A stretch of 60,631 nucleotides of DNA from assembly GCF_047807365.1 (NCBI RefSeq), contig NZ_JBLOUI010000008.1, forward strand, positions 1 through 60,631, written 5' to 3'. How positions within the stretch are numbered: position 1 is the first letter of the stretch; each line of letters opens with the position of its first letter. A model generated the notes under the pieces. The model ran no database searches and had not been told where the DNA came from. It saw nothing but the letters and a program-made list of their open reading frames with translations. The position numbers and the translations under genes are program-made. This DNA is from Peptacetobacter sp900539645 (GTDB lineage Bacteria; Bacillota; Clostridia; Peptostreptococcales; Peptostreptococcaceae). Below are positions 50,816-60,248 of this stretch, piece after piece.

Positions 50816-52162
50816 CTAAGCAAGTCTTTCTTTTATAAGTTCTGCAAGATTAGTTGCTAATTCCTTTATCTGTTCTACTTCTTTACCCTCTAACATAACT
50901 CTCACAAGAGGTTCTGTTCCTGATGGTCTTATAAGAACTCTTCCTTCTCCATCAAGAAGTTTTTCTATTCTTTCTATTTCAGCTTTAACCTCTGGGAATT
51001 CCATGTATCTATTTTTATTTTCATTTTTAACCTTTGCGTTTATAAGTACCTGAGGATACTGTTCCATAACAGATGCTAATTCAGAAAGAGTTTTTCCTTC
51101 TTCAGCTATTATTCCTGATAATACTAGTGAACTTAATGTTCCATCTCCAGTTGTATTATTGTCTAGGAATATTAAATGTCCTGACTGTTCTCCACCAAGA
51201 ACATATCCTTCTTTTAGCATTTCTTCCATTACGTATCTATCCCCTACTTTTGTTATAGCAAGGTCTATATCATTTTCTTTTGCTGCTATTTTTAGACCTA
51301 TATTAGTCATTACAGTAACAACAAGAGTATTTTTAGCTAGTTTACCTTTTTTCTTTAAGTTTATAGCGCTTAGTATCATTATTCTATCGCCATCAACTAT
51401 ATTACCTTTTTCATCTACAGCTATTAATCTATCAGCATCTCCATCGTATGCAAGTCCGTAGTCTGCTCCTTCTTCAACCACAACTTTCTGTAAATTTTCT
51501 GGATGAGTTGATCCACATTTATCGTTTATATTTGTTCCATCTGGATCCGCAGCTATAGCTATTACTTCAGCCCCTAGTCTTCTATATGCTTCTGGAGCTA
51601 CTTTTGAAGCTGCACCATTTGCACAATCTAGAACTATTTTTTTACCAGTTAAGTCAACTCCAGCAGATTCTATTAAGAAATCTACATATTCATTCTGAGC
51701 TTCATGTCTATGTATTCTTCTTCCAACTTCTGTTCCTATTGGATTTGAATCAACAGCGTCTATATCATCTATATATTTTTCTATTTCAAGTTCTATATTG
51801 TCATCTAGTTTGAATCCATCTTTATTGAAGAATTTTATTCCATTAAATTCTACTGGATTGTGTGAAGCAGATATTACAACACCACAGTCTGCGTTGTATT
51901 TTCTTGTTAGATATGCAACTGCAGGTGTAGGTATTACACCAACTGTTATAACATCACAGCCAACTGACATAAGTCCTGATATTAAAGCTGCTTCTAACAT
52001 ATCTCCAGATATTCTAGTATCTTTACCTACTACAACTTTTACTCTGTGGTCTCCTTTTGCAAGGACATAACCGCCTGCTCTACCTAGTTTGTATGCAAGG
52101 TTACAGTCAAGCTCTGTATTTGCTACTCCTCTTACTCCATCAGTTCCAAAATATTTTCTCAT
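50816..52162 (-). CDS. glmM: Phosphoglucosamine mutase GlmM
   Basis: It converts glucosamine 6-phosphate to the 1-phosphate. The 448-residue enzyme has the phospho-Ser100 in VISASHNP, the Mg-binding DGDADR (about 239-244) and the C-terminal phosphate loop RPSGTEPLVRVM. In many Firmicutes glmM follows cdaA-cdaR, and CdaA is regulated through GlmM. Here those genes are still on the same strand, but six or seven catabolic genes lie between. Confidence 0.97.
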   Translation of the reverse strand: MRKYFGTDGVRGVANTELDCNLAYKLGRAGGYVLAKGDHRVKVVVGKDTRISGDMLEAALISGLMSVGCDVITVGVIPTPAVAYLTRKYNADCGVVISASHNPVEFNGIKFFNKDGFKLDDNIELEIEKYIDDIDAVDSNPIGTEVGRRIHRHEAQNEYVDFLIESAGVDLTGKKIVLDCANGAASKVAPEAYRRLGAEVIAIAADPDGTNINDKCGSTHPENLQKVVVEEGADYGLAYDGDADRLIAVDEKGNIVDGDRIMILSAINLKKKGKLAKNTLVVTVMTNIGLKIAAKENDIDLAITKVGDRYVMEEMLKEGYVLGGEQSGHLIFLDNNTTGDGTLSSLVLSGIIAEEGKTLSELASVMEQYPQVLINAKVKNENKNRYMEFPEVKAEIERIEKLLDGEGRVLIRPSGTEPLVRVMLEGKEVEQIKELATNLAELIKERLA

Positions 52163-52464
52163 ACTCTTCTCCCTTTCCCGGTATAAATTAAATCCTCTTT
52201 GTTTTATAACATTCTCATTTTTTCATCATTTGCTAATTAATCTTTTTTACTATTTTTGTATTTATTTTTCTTTTTTTAAATTCTCTTAAAAATTAATTAA
52301 ATACTTTATATTTTTCATTATAGTTTTATTATTCTTCTTTTATTTATAAACGTTATCTTTTTACATAAGACTATTTTATTACTTATCAATAAAAAACTCA
52401 ATAGAAATATTTTTATTATTAATATAAATAGATATTTAAGAAGATATTTGTGAGTATTTTTTAT

Positions 52465-52498
52465 AAAAAAAGAAAGTCACCGAATAATCGATGACTTC
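52465..52498 (-). terminator. Terminator of the oxoacid oxidoreductase operon
   Basis: AAGTCATCGA-TTAT-TCGGTGACTT followed by TCTTTTTTTATA on the minus strand. The 300 bp from here to glmM holds only AT-rich sequence and presumably the glmM promoter. Confidence 0.88.
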
Positions 52499-52535
52499 CC
52501 AATATATGATAATTTAGTTTTTCCTAAACAAAAAT

Positions 52536-53081
52536 CTATTTCTGTGTAGCTTCTATACCTTTTTCTAATGCTGATCTGTTTAATGGTATGAATTTAGCTT
52601 TTCTTTCCCCGAAAACTTTTTTGAAAGCTTCAAGAACAGAATCAACTGAAACAGTTCCAGATACACCTAAGTAAGCACCTAACATTATCATGTTAGCAAC
52701 TTTAGGGTTACCTAATTCAGCTGCTAAGTCGTTTGCTGGTATATAATAAACATCTACATCATCTCTAGAAACTTTTTCGTGTATTAGAGAAGAGTTTACT
52801 AATATTTTTCCTCCAGGTACAACATCTTTCTGGAATTTGTGGAATGCTGGTAAGTTCATTAATATAGCTGCTGTAGCATCATCAGTTATTAATGGAGAAC
52901 CTACTTCATGATCAGATACTGTTACTGCACAGTTAGCAGTACCTCCACGCATTTCTGGTCCATAAGATGGTAACCAAGAAACTTCTTTCTTTTCTAGCAT
53001 TCCTGCATAAGTTAGTAACTGTCCCATAGACATAACACCCTGGCCTCCGAAGCCTGCACATATTACTCTAGCTGTAGACAT
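52536..53081 (-). CDS. 2-oxoacid:ferredoxin oxidoreductase, gamma subunit
   Basis: This 181-residue subunit has the family motif GFGGQGVMSMG (about 11-21) and the SWLPSYGPEMRGGTAN segment (about 36-51). It forms the core with the alpha and beta subunits, converting a 2-oxoacid and CoA to acyl-CoA, CO2 and reduced ferredoxin. The downstream ptb-buk pair points to branched-chain 2-oxoacids (VOR type). A 2-oxoglutarate role is the main alternative. Confidence 0.92.
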   Translation of the reverse strand: MSTARVICAGFGGQGVMSMGQLLTYAGMLEKKEVSWLPSYGPEMRGGTANCAVTVSDHEVGSPLITDDATAAILMNLPAFHKFQKDVVPGGKILVNSSLIHEKVSRDDVDVYYIPANDLAAELGNPKVANMIMLGAYLGVSGTVSVDSVLEAFKKVFGERKAKFIPLNRSALEKGIEATQK

Positions 53082-53840
53082 TTACTTCACCTCCTGTTCG
53101 TCAAGATCTACGTCTTTAAAGTTTCCTAAAGGATAGTATGGTATCATGTTATCTCTTAACCACTGTAATGCATCTGGTGCAGTTTTACCCCAGTTTGTTG
53201 GGCAAGTAGATAATACTTCAACTATAGAGAATCCTTTTCCAGCTAACTGAACCTGGAAAGCTTTCTTTATAGCTTTTTTAGCTGCTCTTACGTGTGCCGG
53301 AGTATCAACAGTTACTCTTTCTACGAATACAGCACCTTTTATAGTAGCTAACATTTCAGCTATTCTTAAAGAGAATCCGTTTACTTCTGGATCTCTACCA
53401 TCCTGGCAAGTTGTAGCTTTCTGACCAACTAATGTTGTAGGAGCCATCTGTCCACCAGTCATACCATATATAGCATTATTTACGAATATAGTAGTTATTT
53501 TTTCTCCTCTGTTTGCAGCATGTACTATTTCTGCAGCACCTATAGATGCTAAGTCACCATCTCCCTGATAAGTGAATACTACTTTGTCAGGCTGGCATCT
53601 TTTTATTCCTGTTGCACAAGCTGGAGCTCTACCGTGAGCAGCTTCCTGTGTATCACAGTTGAAGTAGTTATATGCTAAAACTGAACATCCAACTGGAACA
53701 ACGCCTATAGCGTCGCCTAAAACACCTAATTCTTCTAAAACTTCAGCTACTAATCTGTGGATTATACCATGAGTACATCCTGGACAGTAGTGAGTCTGGA
53801 CTTCCTGAAGTCCTTTAGTTCTTTCAAATACAACAGCCAT
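53082..53840 (-). CDS. 2-oxoacid:ferredoxin oxidoreductase, beta (TPP-binding) subunit
   Basis: The 252-residue subunit binds thiamine diphosphate through the TYQGDGDLASIG..N motif (about 93-126, ending NNAIYGMTGGQ). HYCPGCTHGIIHRL near the N-terminus (about 17-30) is typical of the VOR/KOR group rather than pyruvate oxidoreductases. It overlaps the alpha stop by one base and touches gamma, showing translational coupling. Confidence 0.93.
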   Translation of the reverse strand: MAVVFERTKGLQEVQTHYCPGCTHGIIHRLVAEVLEELGVLGDAIGVVPVGCSVLAYNYFNCDTQEAAHGRAPACATGIKRCQPDKVVFTYQGDGDLASIGAAEIVHAANRGEKITTIFVNNAIYGMTGGQMAPTTLVGQKATTCQDGRDPEVNGFSLRIAEMLATIKGAVFVERVTVDTPAHVRAAKKAIKKAFQVQLAGKGFSIVEVLSTCPTNWGKTAPDALQWLRDNMIPYYPLGNFKDVDLDEQEVK

Positions 53841-54904
53841 TATTTAGCACCTCCTGAAAGTATTTCTTTTGCAAGTCTTGTTAAATCTTTTGGTAGTGGA
53901 ACCATACCACCTGGTCTACCATGGAAGTGAACCGGTAATTTACATTCACATGCAAGTTTAACGTCTTCTATCATCTGTCCCATAGACATTTCTACAACGA
54001 ATAAATCTTTAGCATTTGGTATTTTTGTAAATGCTTCATTTGGGAATGGCCATAAAACTTTAGGTCTTATTAAACCAACTTTTAATCCTTCTGCTCTTAA
54101 ATCATCAACAGCGTTTTTAACAACTCTTGAAGTAGTTCCGTAAGCAACGAATACTAATTCAGCGTCATCTGTATTGTACATTTCATACTGAACTTCATTA
54201 GCTTCCATAGCTTTGAATTTTTCATTTAAGTGCCAGCAGTGTTCTTCTAGAACTTCTGGTGATAAGTATAAAGAGTTTATAACATTTGGTTTTCTCTGTC
54301 CTTTAGTACCAGTTGTAGCCCAGTCTTTTGGAGGTAATTCTCTTTTTCTTTCTGGAGCTTTAAATTCTACTGGTTCCATCATCTGTCCTATCATACCATC
54401 AGCCATAACCATTACTGGTGTTCTGTAGTAATCTGCAACATCAAATGCTTCCTGTATCATATCAACTGCTTCCTGAACTGTAGCTGGAGCGAATACTGGA
54501 GTTCTGTAGTCTCCGTTTCCTCCTCCTCTAGTTGACATATAGTAGTCTGCCTGAGATGGCTGTATACTTCCTAGTCCTGGGCCACCTCTCATTACGTTTA
54601 GTATAACGCATGGTACTTCAGCACCAACTGCATATGTTATACCTTCCTGTTTAAGTGCAACACCTGGTGAAGATGAAGAAGTCATAACTCTAACTCCTGA
54701 TCCTCCTGCACCGTAAACCATATTTATAGCAGCAACTTCAGATTCAGACTGAACGAATGCTCCACCTACTTTTGGTAATTCTCTTGATAAATATTCTGGT
54801 AATTCACTCTGTGGAGTTATTGGGTAACCGAAGAAATATTTACATCCAGCTTCTATAGCTGCTTTACCAAACGCTTCGTTACCTTTCATAAGTATCTTAG
54901 CCAT
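53840..54904 (-). CDS. 2-oxoacid:ferredoxin oxidoreductase, alpha subunit
   Basis: The 354-residue subunit carries the pyrimidine-binding domain (MKGNEAFGKAAIEAG, FFGYPITPQSE) and the SSPGVALKQEGI segment. It does not have the gamma domain fused at its N-terminus, which separates it from 2-oxoglutarate enzymes with KorA fusions. It lies 33 bp after the ferredoxin-like delta gene. Confidence 0.93.
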   Translation of the reverse strand: MAKILMKGNEAFGKAAIEAGCKYFFGYPITPQSELPEYLSRELPKVGGAFVQSESEVAAINMVYGAGGSGVRVMTSSSSPGVALKQEGITYAVGAEVPCVILNVMRGGPGLGSIQPSQADYYMSTRGGGNGDYRTPVFAPATVQEAVDMIQEAFDVADYYRTPVMVMADGMIGQMMEPVEFKAPERKRELPPKDWATTGTKGQRKPNVINSLYLSPEVLEEHCWHLNEKFKAMEANEVQYEMYNTDDAELVFVAYGTTSRVVKNAVDDLRAEGLKVGLIRPKVLWPFPNEAFTKIPNAKDLFVVEMSMGQMIEDVKLACECKLPVHFHGRPGGMVPLPKDLTRLAKEILSGGAK

Positions 54905-54937
54905 TAAAATTCCCCCCTATGATTATTTATTAAATAA

Positions 54938-55153
54938 TTAGTCTCTTTCTACAGTTATAACTACGTCTGGGCACATCATTGCACAGCTAGCACAACCTAT
55001 ACATTTTTCCATTTCTACTACTCTAGCAGGGTTATATCCCTTTTCATTTGTTGTTTCAGTGTCTAGTGATATTATTTTCATTGGACATACTTCTACACAC
55101 AATCCACAACCTTTACAGTACTTTTGATCAAAAGATACTCTTCCTTTAGCCAT
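54938..55153 (-). CDS. 2-oxoacid:ferredoxin oxidoreductase, delta (2[4Fe-4S]) subunit
   Basis: The 71-residue ferredoxin-like subunit has two cluster motifs, Cys13/16/19/23 (CKGCGLCVEVCP) and Cys51/54/57/61 (CIGCASCAMMCP). It carries electrons from the TPP site to free ferredoxin, probably the one at 14.5 kb. It lies 42 bp downstream of the ATPase gene in the operon. Confidence 0.94.
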   Translation of the reverse strand: MAKGRVSFDQKYCKGCGLCVEVCPMKIISLDTETTNEKGYNPARVVEMEKCIGCASCAMMCPDVVITVERD

Positions 55154-55195
55154 TTGCTTAAGCCTCCTTAAACTATCATTTTATTTGAAACCAAA

Positions 55196-55876
55196 CTACA
55201 TCATCCAGTCGTCTCTCATATATAGATCTATTGGAAGTATTTCTCCCTCCAATCCGTCTGGAAGCTGATTTGCAACCTCTCTTAAACAAGCTACATATTT
55301 TATAGGTATGTTTCTTGCTTTAGAAACTTCTCTTGAAACTTCCTGTCCTTTTAATACATCTTCTACTGTTGTAGCTTTCAGCATATGAGTATTGTTTATA
55401 AGTCCAGTTACTTTCAACTGAGATGCTGCTTCAATTTCATCTATATATTCCATAACTTCTTCAGCAGTCTGAGTTCTTTCTCTGTTAGCGTTGACAACGA
55501 AGAATAAATCATATTCGTCGTCAGGTATTGAGCCACGGAATCTTGCTATTACCCTAGCTCCTACTTTATCTCCACCTAAATCTATAACATACTGGTAAGA
55601 TTTATCATTCATTGGAGTTGTAACTTCAGCAGATACAGCTGGTAAGTCTAAGCTTGGTGCATCTACTGAACTATCTATAGGGTGTATACCCATAGCTTTC
55701 ATTTCTTCTTTTCTTTCTCTTGATCTGAAGTAAACATTTACTACGTCAAGATCTGCAAGTGCTACTTTATCTTCTGTTTCTTTTCTTAGCTGTACGACAT
55801 AGTTAACGGCAACTTCACTTTTACCACTACCATAGTGGCCAGTTATTATTCTTATTCTTTTATCTTTATTTACCAT
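55196..55876 (-). CDS. MinD/CobQ-like P-loop ATPase in the ptb-buk-oxidoreductase operon
   Basis: The 226-residue soluble protein has Walker A GHYGSGKSE (about 13-21), the switch-like ADLDVVNVYFRSRE (about 41-54) and VIDLGGDKVGARV (about 97-109). This is a ParA/MinD/SIMIBI-class fold. It lacks the CxxC of the Mrp/ApbC iron-sulfur scaffolds. It overlaps the buk start region by 11 bp and precedes the delta subunit, so it is in the operon. Possible roles are cofactor or cluster insertion, or enzyme activation. The function is not known. Confidence 0.75.
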   Translation of the reverse strand: MVNKDKRIRIITGHYGSGKSEVAVNYVVQLRKETEDKVALADLDVVNVYFRSRERKEEMKAMGIHPIDSSVDAPSLDLPAVSAEVTTPMNDKSYQYVIDLGGDKVGARVIARFRGSIPDDEYDLFFVVNANRERTQTAEEVMEYIDEIEAASQLKVTGLINNTHMLKATTVEDVLKGQEVSREVSKARNIPIKYVACLREVANQLPDGLEGEILPIDLYMRDDWMM

Positions 55877-56945
55877 ATACTAAAGCCTCTTCTTCTCCAT
55901 TAAGAACTCTTAGTCCACCCTGAGCTAGAGCTATCATTTCGTCTTCTCCTGGATAAACTTTAACTTCTGCTATGAAGCCAACTCTTTCTGATATTTCTTT
56001 AGTGAATGATTTTGAATAAGCTATACCACCTGTTAGTAATACAGCATCTACGTTACCTTTTAATACAGCTGCACATGCACCTATTTCTTTAGCTACCTGA
56101 TATGCCATTGCGTCATATACAAGTTTAGCTTTTTCATTTCCTGCTTCTATCATTTCTTCAACTTCTCTTGCATCATTAGTGTTTAGATAAGAAACAAGTC
56201 CTGCACTACCTTTTATTTTTTTCTTCATATCGTCTAATGTATATTCTCCACTGAAGCACATTTTTATTAGGCTTCCTACTGGTAGTCCACCAGATCTTTC
56301 TGGAGAGAATGGTCCTTCACCATCTAATGCATTAGCAACATCTATAACTCTTCCTTTTTCGTGAGCTCCTACAGATATTCCTCCACCCATATGAGCTACT
56401 ATTAGGTTAACGTCTTCGTATGATTTTCCAACTTCTTTAGCATATCTTCTTGCTATTGCTTTCTGATTTAAAGCGTGGAATATACTTGTTCTTTCTATAT
56501 CAGCCATTCCTGATATTCTAGCTACATCCTGTAATTCATCAACAACAACAGGGTCTACTATGAAAGAAGGTACTCCTACTTCATCACCTATCTGTTTAGC
56601 TATTATTCCACCAAGGTTAGAAGCGTGTTCTCCTGAAACACCAACTCTTAAGTCTTCTACCATGTCAGCATTAACTGCATAAGTTCCACCTTTTATAGGT
56701 TTTAAAAGACCACCTCTACCTACAACAGCGTCTAATTCAGATGTTTTCACTCCACCTTCAGCTAAAGCGTCTTCTATAACACCTTTACGGAATTCGAACT
56801 GATCTGCTATTTTGTCGTATTTTCCGATTTCTTCTGAAGAGTGTCTAAGTGTTTTTTCAAATACTAGTGATTCATCATCGAAAACAGCTATTTTTGTAGA
56901 TGTTGAACCTGGGTTAATAGTTAATATTCTATTTACTTTACTCAT
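55866..56945 (-). CDS. buk: Butyrate (branched-chain fatty acid) kinase
   Basis: It transfers phosphate from acyl-phosphate to ADP. The 359-residue acetokinase-family protein has the N-terminal RILTINPGSTSTKIAVF (about 6-22) and the central AHMGGGISVGAH (about 205-216). Paired with ptb it yields ATP from acyl-CoA. With a branched-chain 2-oxoacid oxidoreductase next door, the likely substrates are isobutyryl-, isovaleryl- and 2-methylbutyryl-phosphate. Confidence 0.95.
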   Translation of the reverse strand: MSKVNRILTINPGSTSTKIAVFDDESLVFEKTLRHSSEEIGKYDKIADQFEFRKGVIEDALAEGGVKTSELDAVVGRGGLLKPIKGGTYAVNADMVEDLRVGVSGEHASNLGGIIAKQIGDEVGVPSFIVDPVVVDELQDVARISGMADIERTSIFHALNQKAIARRYAKEVGKSYEDVNLIVAHMGGGISVGAHEKGRVIDVANALDGEGPFSPERSGGLPVGSLIKMCFSGEYTLDDMKKKIKGSAGLVSYLNTNDAREVEEMIEAGNEKAKLVYDAMAYQVAKEIGACAAVLKGNVDAVLLTGGIAYSKSFTKEISERVGFIAEVKVYPGEDEMIALAQGGLRVLNGEEEALVYGK

Positions 56946-57079
56946 GTAGTTTTTACCTCCTGTAAAATTTAAAAACCTATTGTCTAATAAATTAATTAAA
57001 AAATATAAATTTTAAGCTATTTTGTAGCTTTTTATATAATCTAAAATAGTTTTATATTTTAGAGTTAATCAAAGTTAAA

Positions 57080-57988
57080 TTATTTTGCAGTTTTAGCTGC
57101 CATAAGAACTCCAAGTGCTATAGAGTTTAATTTAGTTTCTTCTGTATCTGCTCTTGAAGTAAGTATTACTGGTGCTTTTGCTCCAACTATTACACCTGCA
57201 TTTTTAGCCTGTGCAAAGAATACCATTGATTTGTAAAGAACGTTACCAGCTTCTATATCTGGGACTAATAGTATATCAGCTTTTCCAGCACCTGGATGGT
57301 TAACACCTTTATGAGCTGCTGCTTCTTCTGAAACTGCGTTATCTAGTGCAAATGGTCCACCTACTACACAACCAGTTATTTCACCTTTTTCACACATTTC
57401 CTGAAGTTCTGCTGCTTCAACTGTATCTTTCATTTTTGGATTTACTTTTTCTTTTGCACATAAGCATGCAACATTTGGCACTTCTATATCTAATGCGTGT
57501 GCAACATCAACTGCATTTTCTATTATCTGTTTTTTAGCTGCAACATCTGGAGCTAAGTTCATAGCTGCATCAGTTATGAAGAATAGTCTGTCAAATCCAT
57601 TAACATCGAATACTGCAACATGGCTTAATACTTTACCAGTTCTTAGACCTATTTCTTTGTCTAATACTGCTTTAAGAACTATTGATGTATCAACTATTCC
57701 TTTCATTACCATATCAGCTTTTCCTGATGAAACAAGTTCAACAGCTTTTCTTGAAGCTTCTACTAAATCTTCTATATTTATTAATTCATAGTTAGCTAAA
57801 TCTATTCCTAATTCTTTTGCTATAGGTTCTGTTTTAGCTATATCCCCAACTAATATAGCGTTTGCTATGCCTTCTTTTCTTGCCATTTCAACTGCAAGTA
57901 AAACTTCTTTATCCTGGCAGCAAGCAACTGATATTGTTTTAGGTCCTCTTTCTTTTGCAAATTTTATAACTTCTTCAAAGTTTCTCAT
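57080..57988 (-). CDS. ptb: Phosphate butyryltransferase
   Basis: It swaps CoA for phosphate on a short acyl group. The 302-residue protein has the PTA_PTB fold, with VGDIAKTEPIAKELGI near residues 45-60, GVNHPGAGKADILLVPDIEAGN-like sequence in the last third (GKADILLVPDIEAGN) and the C-terminal ALGVLMAA. I chose the ATG at 57988 (GAGGTG 6 nt upstream) over a GTG three codons earlier. It is the first gene of the operon, 130 bp before buk. Confidence 0.95.
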   Translation of the reverse strand: MRNFEEVIKFAKERGPKTISVACCQDKEVLLAVEMARKEGIANAILVGDIAKTEPIAKELGIDLANYELINIEDLVEASRKAVELVSSGKADMVMKGIVDTSIVLKAVLDKEIGLRTGKVLSHVAVFDVNGFDRLFFITDAAMNLAPDVAAKKQIIENAVDVAHALDIEVPNVACLCAKEKVNPKMKDTVEAAELQEMCEKGEITGCVVGGPFALDNAVSEEAAAHKGVNHPGAGKADILLVPDIEAGNVLYKSMVFFAQAKNAGVIVGAKAPVILTSRADTEETKLNSIALGVLMAAKTAK

Positions 57989-58515
57989 AAACTCCACCTC
58001 GTAGTAGTATTTTTTATTTGTATATCATAATTATATTATACTCTATTATTAAAACAAAATAAATCGTTTTCCAGATATGTATCATTTTATTTTTTCACAG
58101 AATATGTCATTCAAAATACATTATATATTTATAATATCTCTAAAATAAATAAGTTGCAATAAAAATATAAATTTAACAAAAATAAATTTATATTTCATTG
58201 CAACTTGATTTTTTTAGAATTCTACTTTTATATTTTCTATGTGCTATTCTTTACTTTATTAAACGATATTCAATTTTATCGTTTTTATTTTCAGAATATT
58301 TATATTTACATTTATATTATTAAATTTAATTTTACTATATTTATACATATTTACATTTTTTCTATAAAATAGTAACCTTAATTTTTTATACTCATTATTT
58401 GTTATGTAAATATCAATTCTGTCTTTTGTCACACAATTCAATATATTTGCATCTTTTTTATTTAATTGTATGTCACTTTTAACATAAATATTTTTATAGA
58501 TTCAATGAAAACGTT
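57989..58515. other. Intergenic region upstream of ptb with a large hairpin
   Basis: This 527-bp AT-rich gap holds a likely ptb promoter near 58020-58050 (TTGTTT-N16-TATAAT on the minus strand). A 24-bp imperfect stem at 58150-58208 (AAGTTGCAAT..AAATTTA with its complement) has T-rich ends on both strands and probably terminates the cdaA-cdaR transcript. Nothing coding is supported. Confidence 0.55.
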
Positions 58516-59412
58516 TTATCTATCTAAACTTACTCTAACTTTGTTTTCACTACATTTTATATTATTAGGTATAACTAAAGTCACTTCTATACTTTTTTTA
58601 TTTTTTAATTCCTCAGTATCTACAGATTCAGTTTCTATGTATTGTATATTTTTTAGCACTTCCTCTTTACCAGTTATTAAAACTTTTTCTTCATTTAATT
58701 TGTATGTTGGCAAATCGTCACCATTAAGTGATACTTTTATAGGTACTGATTTAGAATCTAGCATCTTTATATTTAAATATACATATGGATTTTCTATATC
58801 TAATCCTTTTACTTCTTTTCCATTTTCATCTACTGCAATTAATCTAACTTTTTTAGTTATATTCTTTTTATCAACATCTTTTAATGAATCTACCTTTCCT
58901 ATAACACCTTTTACCTTAGCCATCTGTGTTCTAGGACCAGAAACAGTTACATACTCTTCATCTAATTTTATAGAATCTATATTCTCTTTATTTTCATCAC
59001 TCATATTTATTTCTATTTTTAGATTTTTACTTATTTTTTTCTCTAGATTGACAATTATTGTACTTTGAGTAAATTCATGACTTACCCTTTCTGACATATT
59101 TGCCCTCAAGTATACTTCATTTTTTCCCTCTATAGGATTATCAATTTCTCCATATACCTTTATATCATCTTTATCTATGTTTTTTACATTTGATAGTTTT
59201 CCACTTATATTCATACTTGATAATAGAGATTCATCTGGATAAATCACAAGATCTTTCTCCTCTAATTCGTCTAGATTACTAACTGTTACTGGTATATCTT
59301 CTATTAATTTTGTATCCTCTGGATCCACTATTGCAATTACATACATCCATAGCGCTATTGCACTGAAGAGTGCAATTAACTTTACTTTTGTATTATTTTT
59401 TAGTCTCATCAT
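58516..59412 (-). CDS. cdaR: YbbR-domain regulator of diadenylate cyclase, CdaR
   Basis: The 298-residue protein has one N-terminal membrane helix (about 8-28) and extracellular YbbR repeats (about 35-110, 115-200 and 205-290; SLKDVDKKNITKKVRLIAVD is typical). CdaR binds CdaA and tunes c-di-AMP synthesis. Its start overlaps the cdaA stop by 4 bp (ATGA), so the two are coupled. The protein is shorter than four-repeat CdaR of Bacillus. Confidence 0.9.
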   Translation of the reverse strand: MMRLKNNTKVKLIALFSAIALWMYVIAIVDPEDTKLIEDIPVTVSNLDELEEKDLVIYPDESLLSSMNISGKLSNVKNIDKDDIKVYGEIDNPIEGKNEVYLRANMSERVSHEFTQSTIIVNLEKKISKNLKIEINMSDENKENIDSIKLDEEYVTVSGPRTQMAKVKGVIGKVDSLKDVDKKNITKKVRLIAVDENGKEVKGLDIENPYVYLNIKMLDSKSVPIKVSLNGDDLPTYKLNEEKVLITGKEEVLKNIQYIETESVDTEELKNKKSIEVTLVIPNNIKCSENKVRVSLDR

Positions 59413-60248
59413 TTAAATAATCCTCCTATAAAAGAGCTCTTTTCTTCTTTTTTAGCCTGAAGATTATGAGATAATATACTCTTCATTCTTTCTTTTGTAA
59501 TATCTCTATATAATTTACCTGATTTTGCTATTGAAACTCCTCCTGTTTCTTCTGAAACTATTAAAGTTAAACAGTCAGACACTTCACTAACACCTACACC
59601 TGCTCTATGTCTAGTTCCTAAATCTTTACTTAGATCTTTACTCTGTGTTAATGGCAAGAAACAAGCCGCTGCCTTTATTTTTGACTCTCTAACAACAACA
59701 GCACCATCATGTAATGGTGTATTAGGTATAAATATATTTACTAATAACTGTCGTGATATTTCAGAGTCTAATATTGTACCTGTATTTATTATATCATTTA
59801 ACTTAGTTTCTCTTTCCATAACAATTAAAGCTCCTATCTTTTGTCTTGCTAATGAATATAGGGCCTCAACTATTTCATCTATTACATGATTAAATTTTTC
59901 TTCAGACACCCCTGATTGTTTCTGGAATATTTTTAATTTTGTTCTTCCTATATGTTCTAATCCCGCTCTTAACTCTGGCTGGAATATTATGAAAGGAAGA
60001 ATAAAACCAACTTCTAAAGATTTTACTAATAGCCAATAAATTGTGTGTAATTTGAATATTTTACTAGCTCCAGTTGCAACAAGTAATATTAAAAGACCTT
60101 TTAAAACCTGTTCTGCTCTTGTATCTTTTATAAACATAAATATCTTATAAAATAAATATGTCACTATTGCTATATCAAGTATATCGTTAATACCCATTTG
60201 GTATATCATATCTAAAAATTCTCCAACAAAAGAACCAAAATCTAACAC
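59409..60248 (-). CDS. cdaA: Membrane diadenylate cyclase CdaA
   Basis: It makes c-di-AMP from two ATP. The 279-residue protein has three N-terminal membrane helices (about 22-40, 47-64 and 72-90) and the DAC domain with the DGA (181-183) and RHR (213-215) catalytic motifs. c-di-AMP governs potassium and wall homeostasis in Firmicutes. It heads the cdaA-cdaR pair. Its promoter lies in the 60.25-60.53 kb gap. Confidence 0.96.
   Translation of the reverse strand: MLDFGSFVGEFLDMIYQMGINDILDIAIVTYLFYKIFMFIKDTRAEQVLKGLLILLVATGASKIFKLHTIYWLLVKSLEVGFILPFIIFQPELRAGLEHIGRTKLKIFQKQSGVSEEKFNHVIDEIVEALYSLARQKIGALIVMERETKLNDIINTGTILDSEISRQLLVNIFIPNTPLHDGAVVVRESKIKAAACFLPLTQSKDLSKDLGTRHRAGVGVSEVSDCLTLIVSEETGGVSIAKSGKLYRDITKERMKSILSHNLQAKKEEKSSFIGGLFK

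Noticed and set aside
58259..58441. 60-codon minus-strand open frame
   Set aside because: Product is almost only Asn, Ile, Lys and Tyr, as expected from translated AT-rich DNA, with no ribosome site and no recognised motif.
58505..58518. cre-like site TGAAAACGTTTTAT
   Set aside because: One mismatch to consensus and located at the 3' end of cdaR, away from any start; probably chance.
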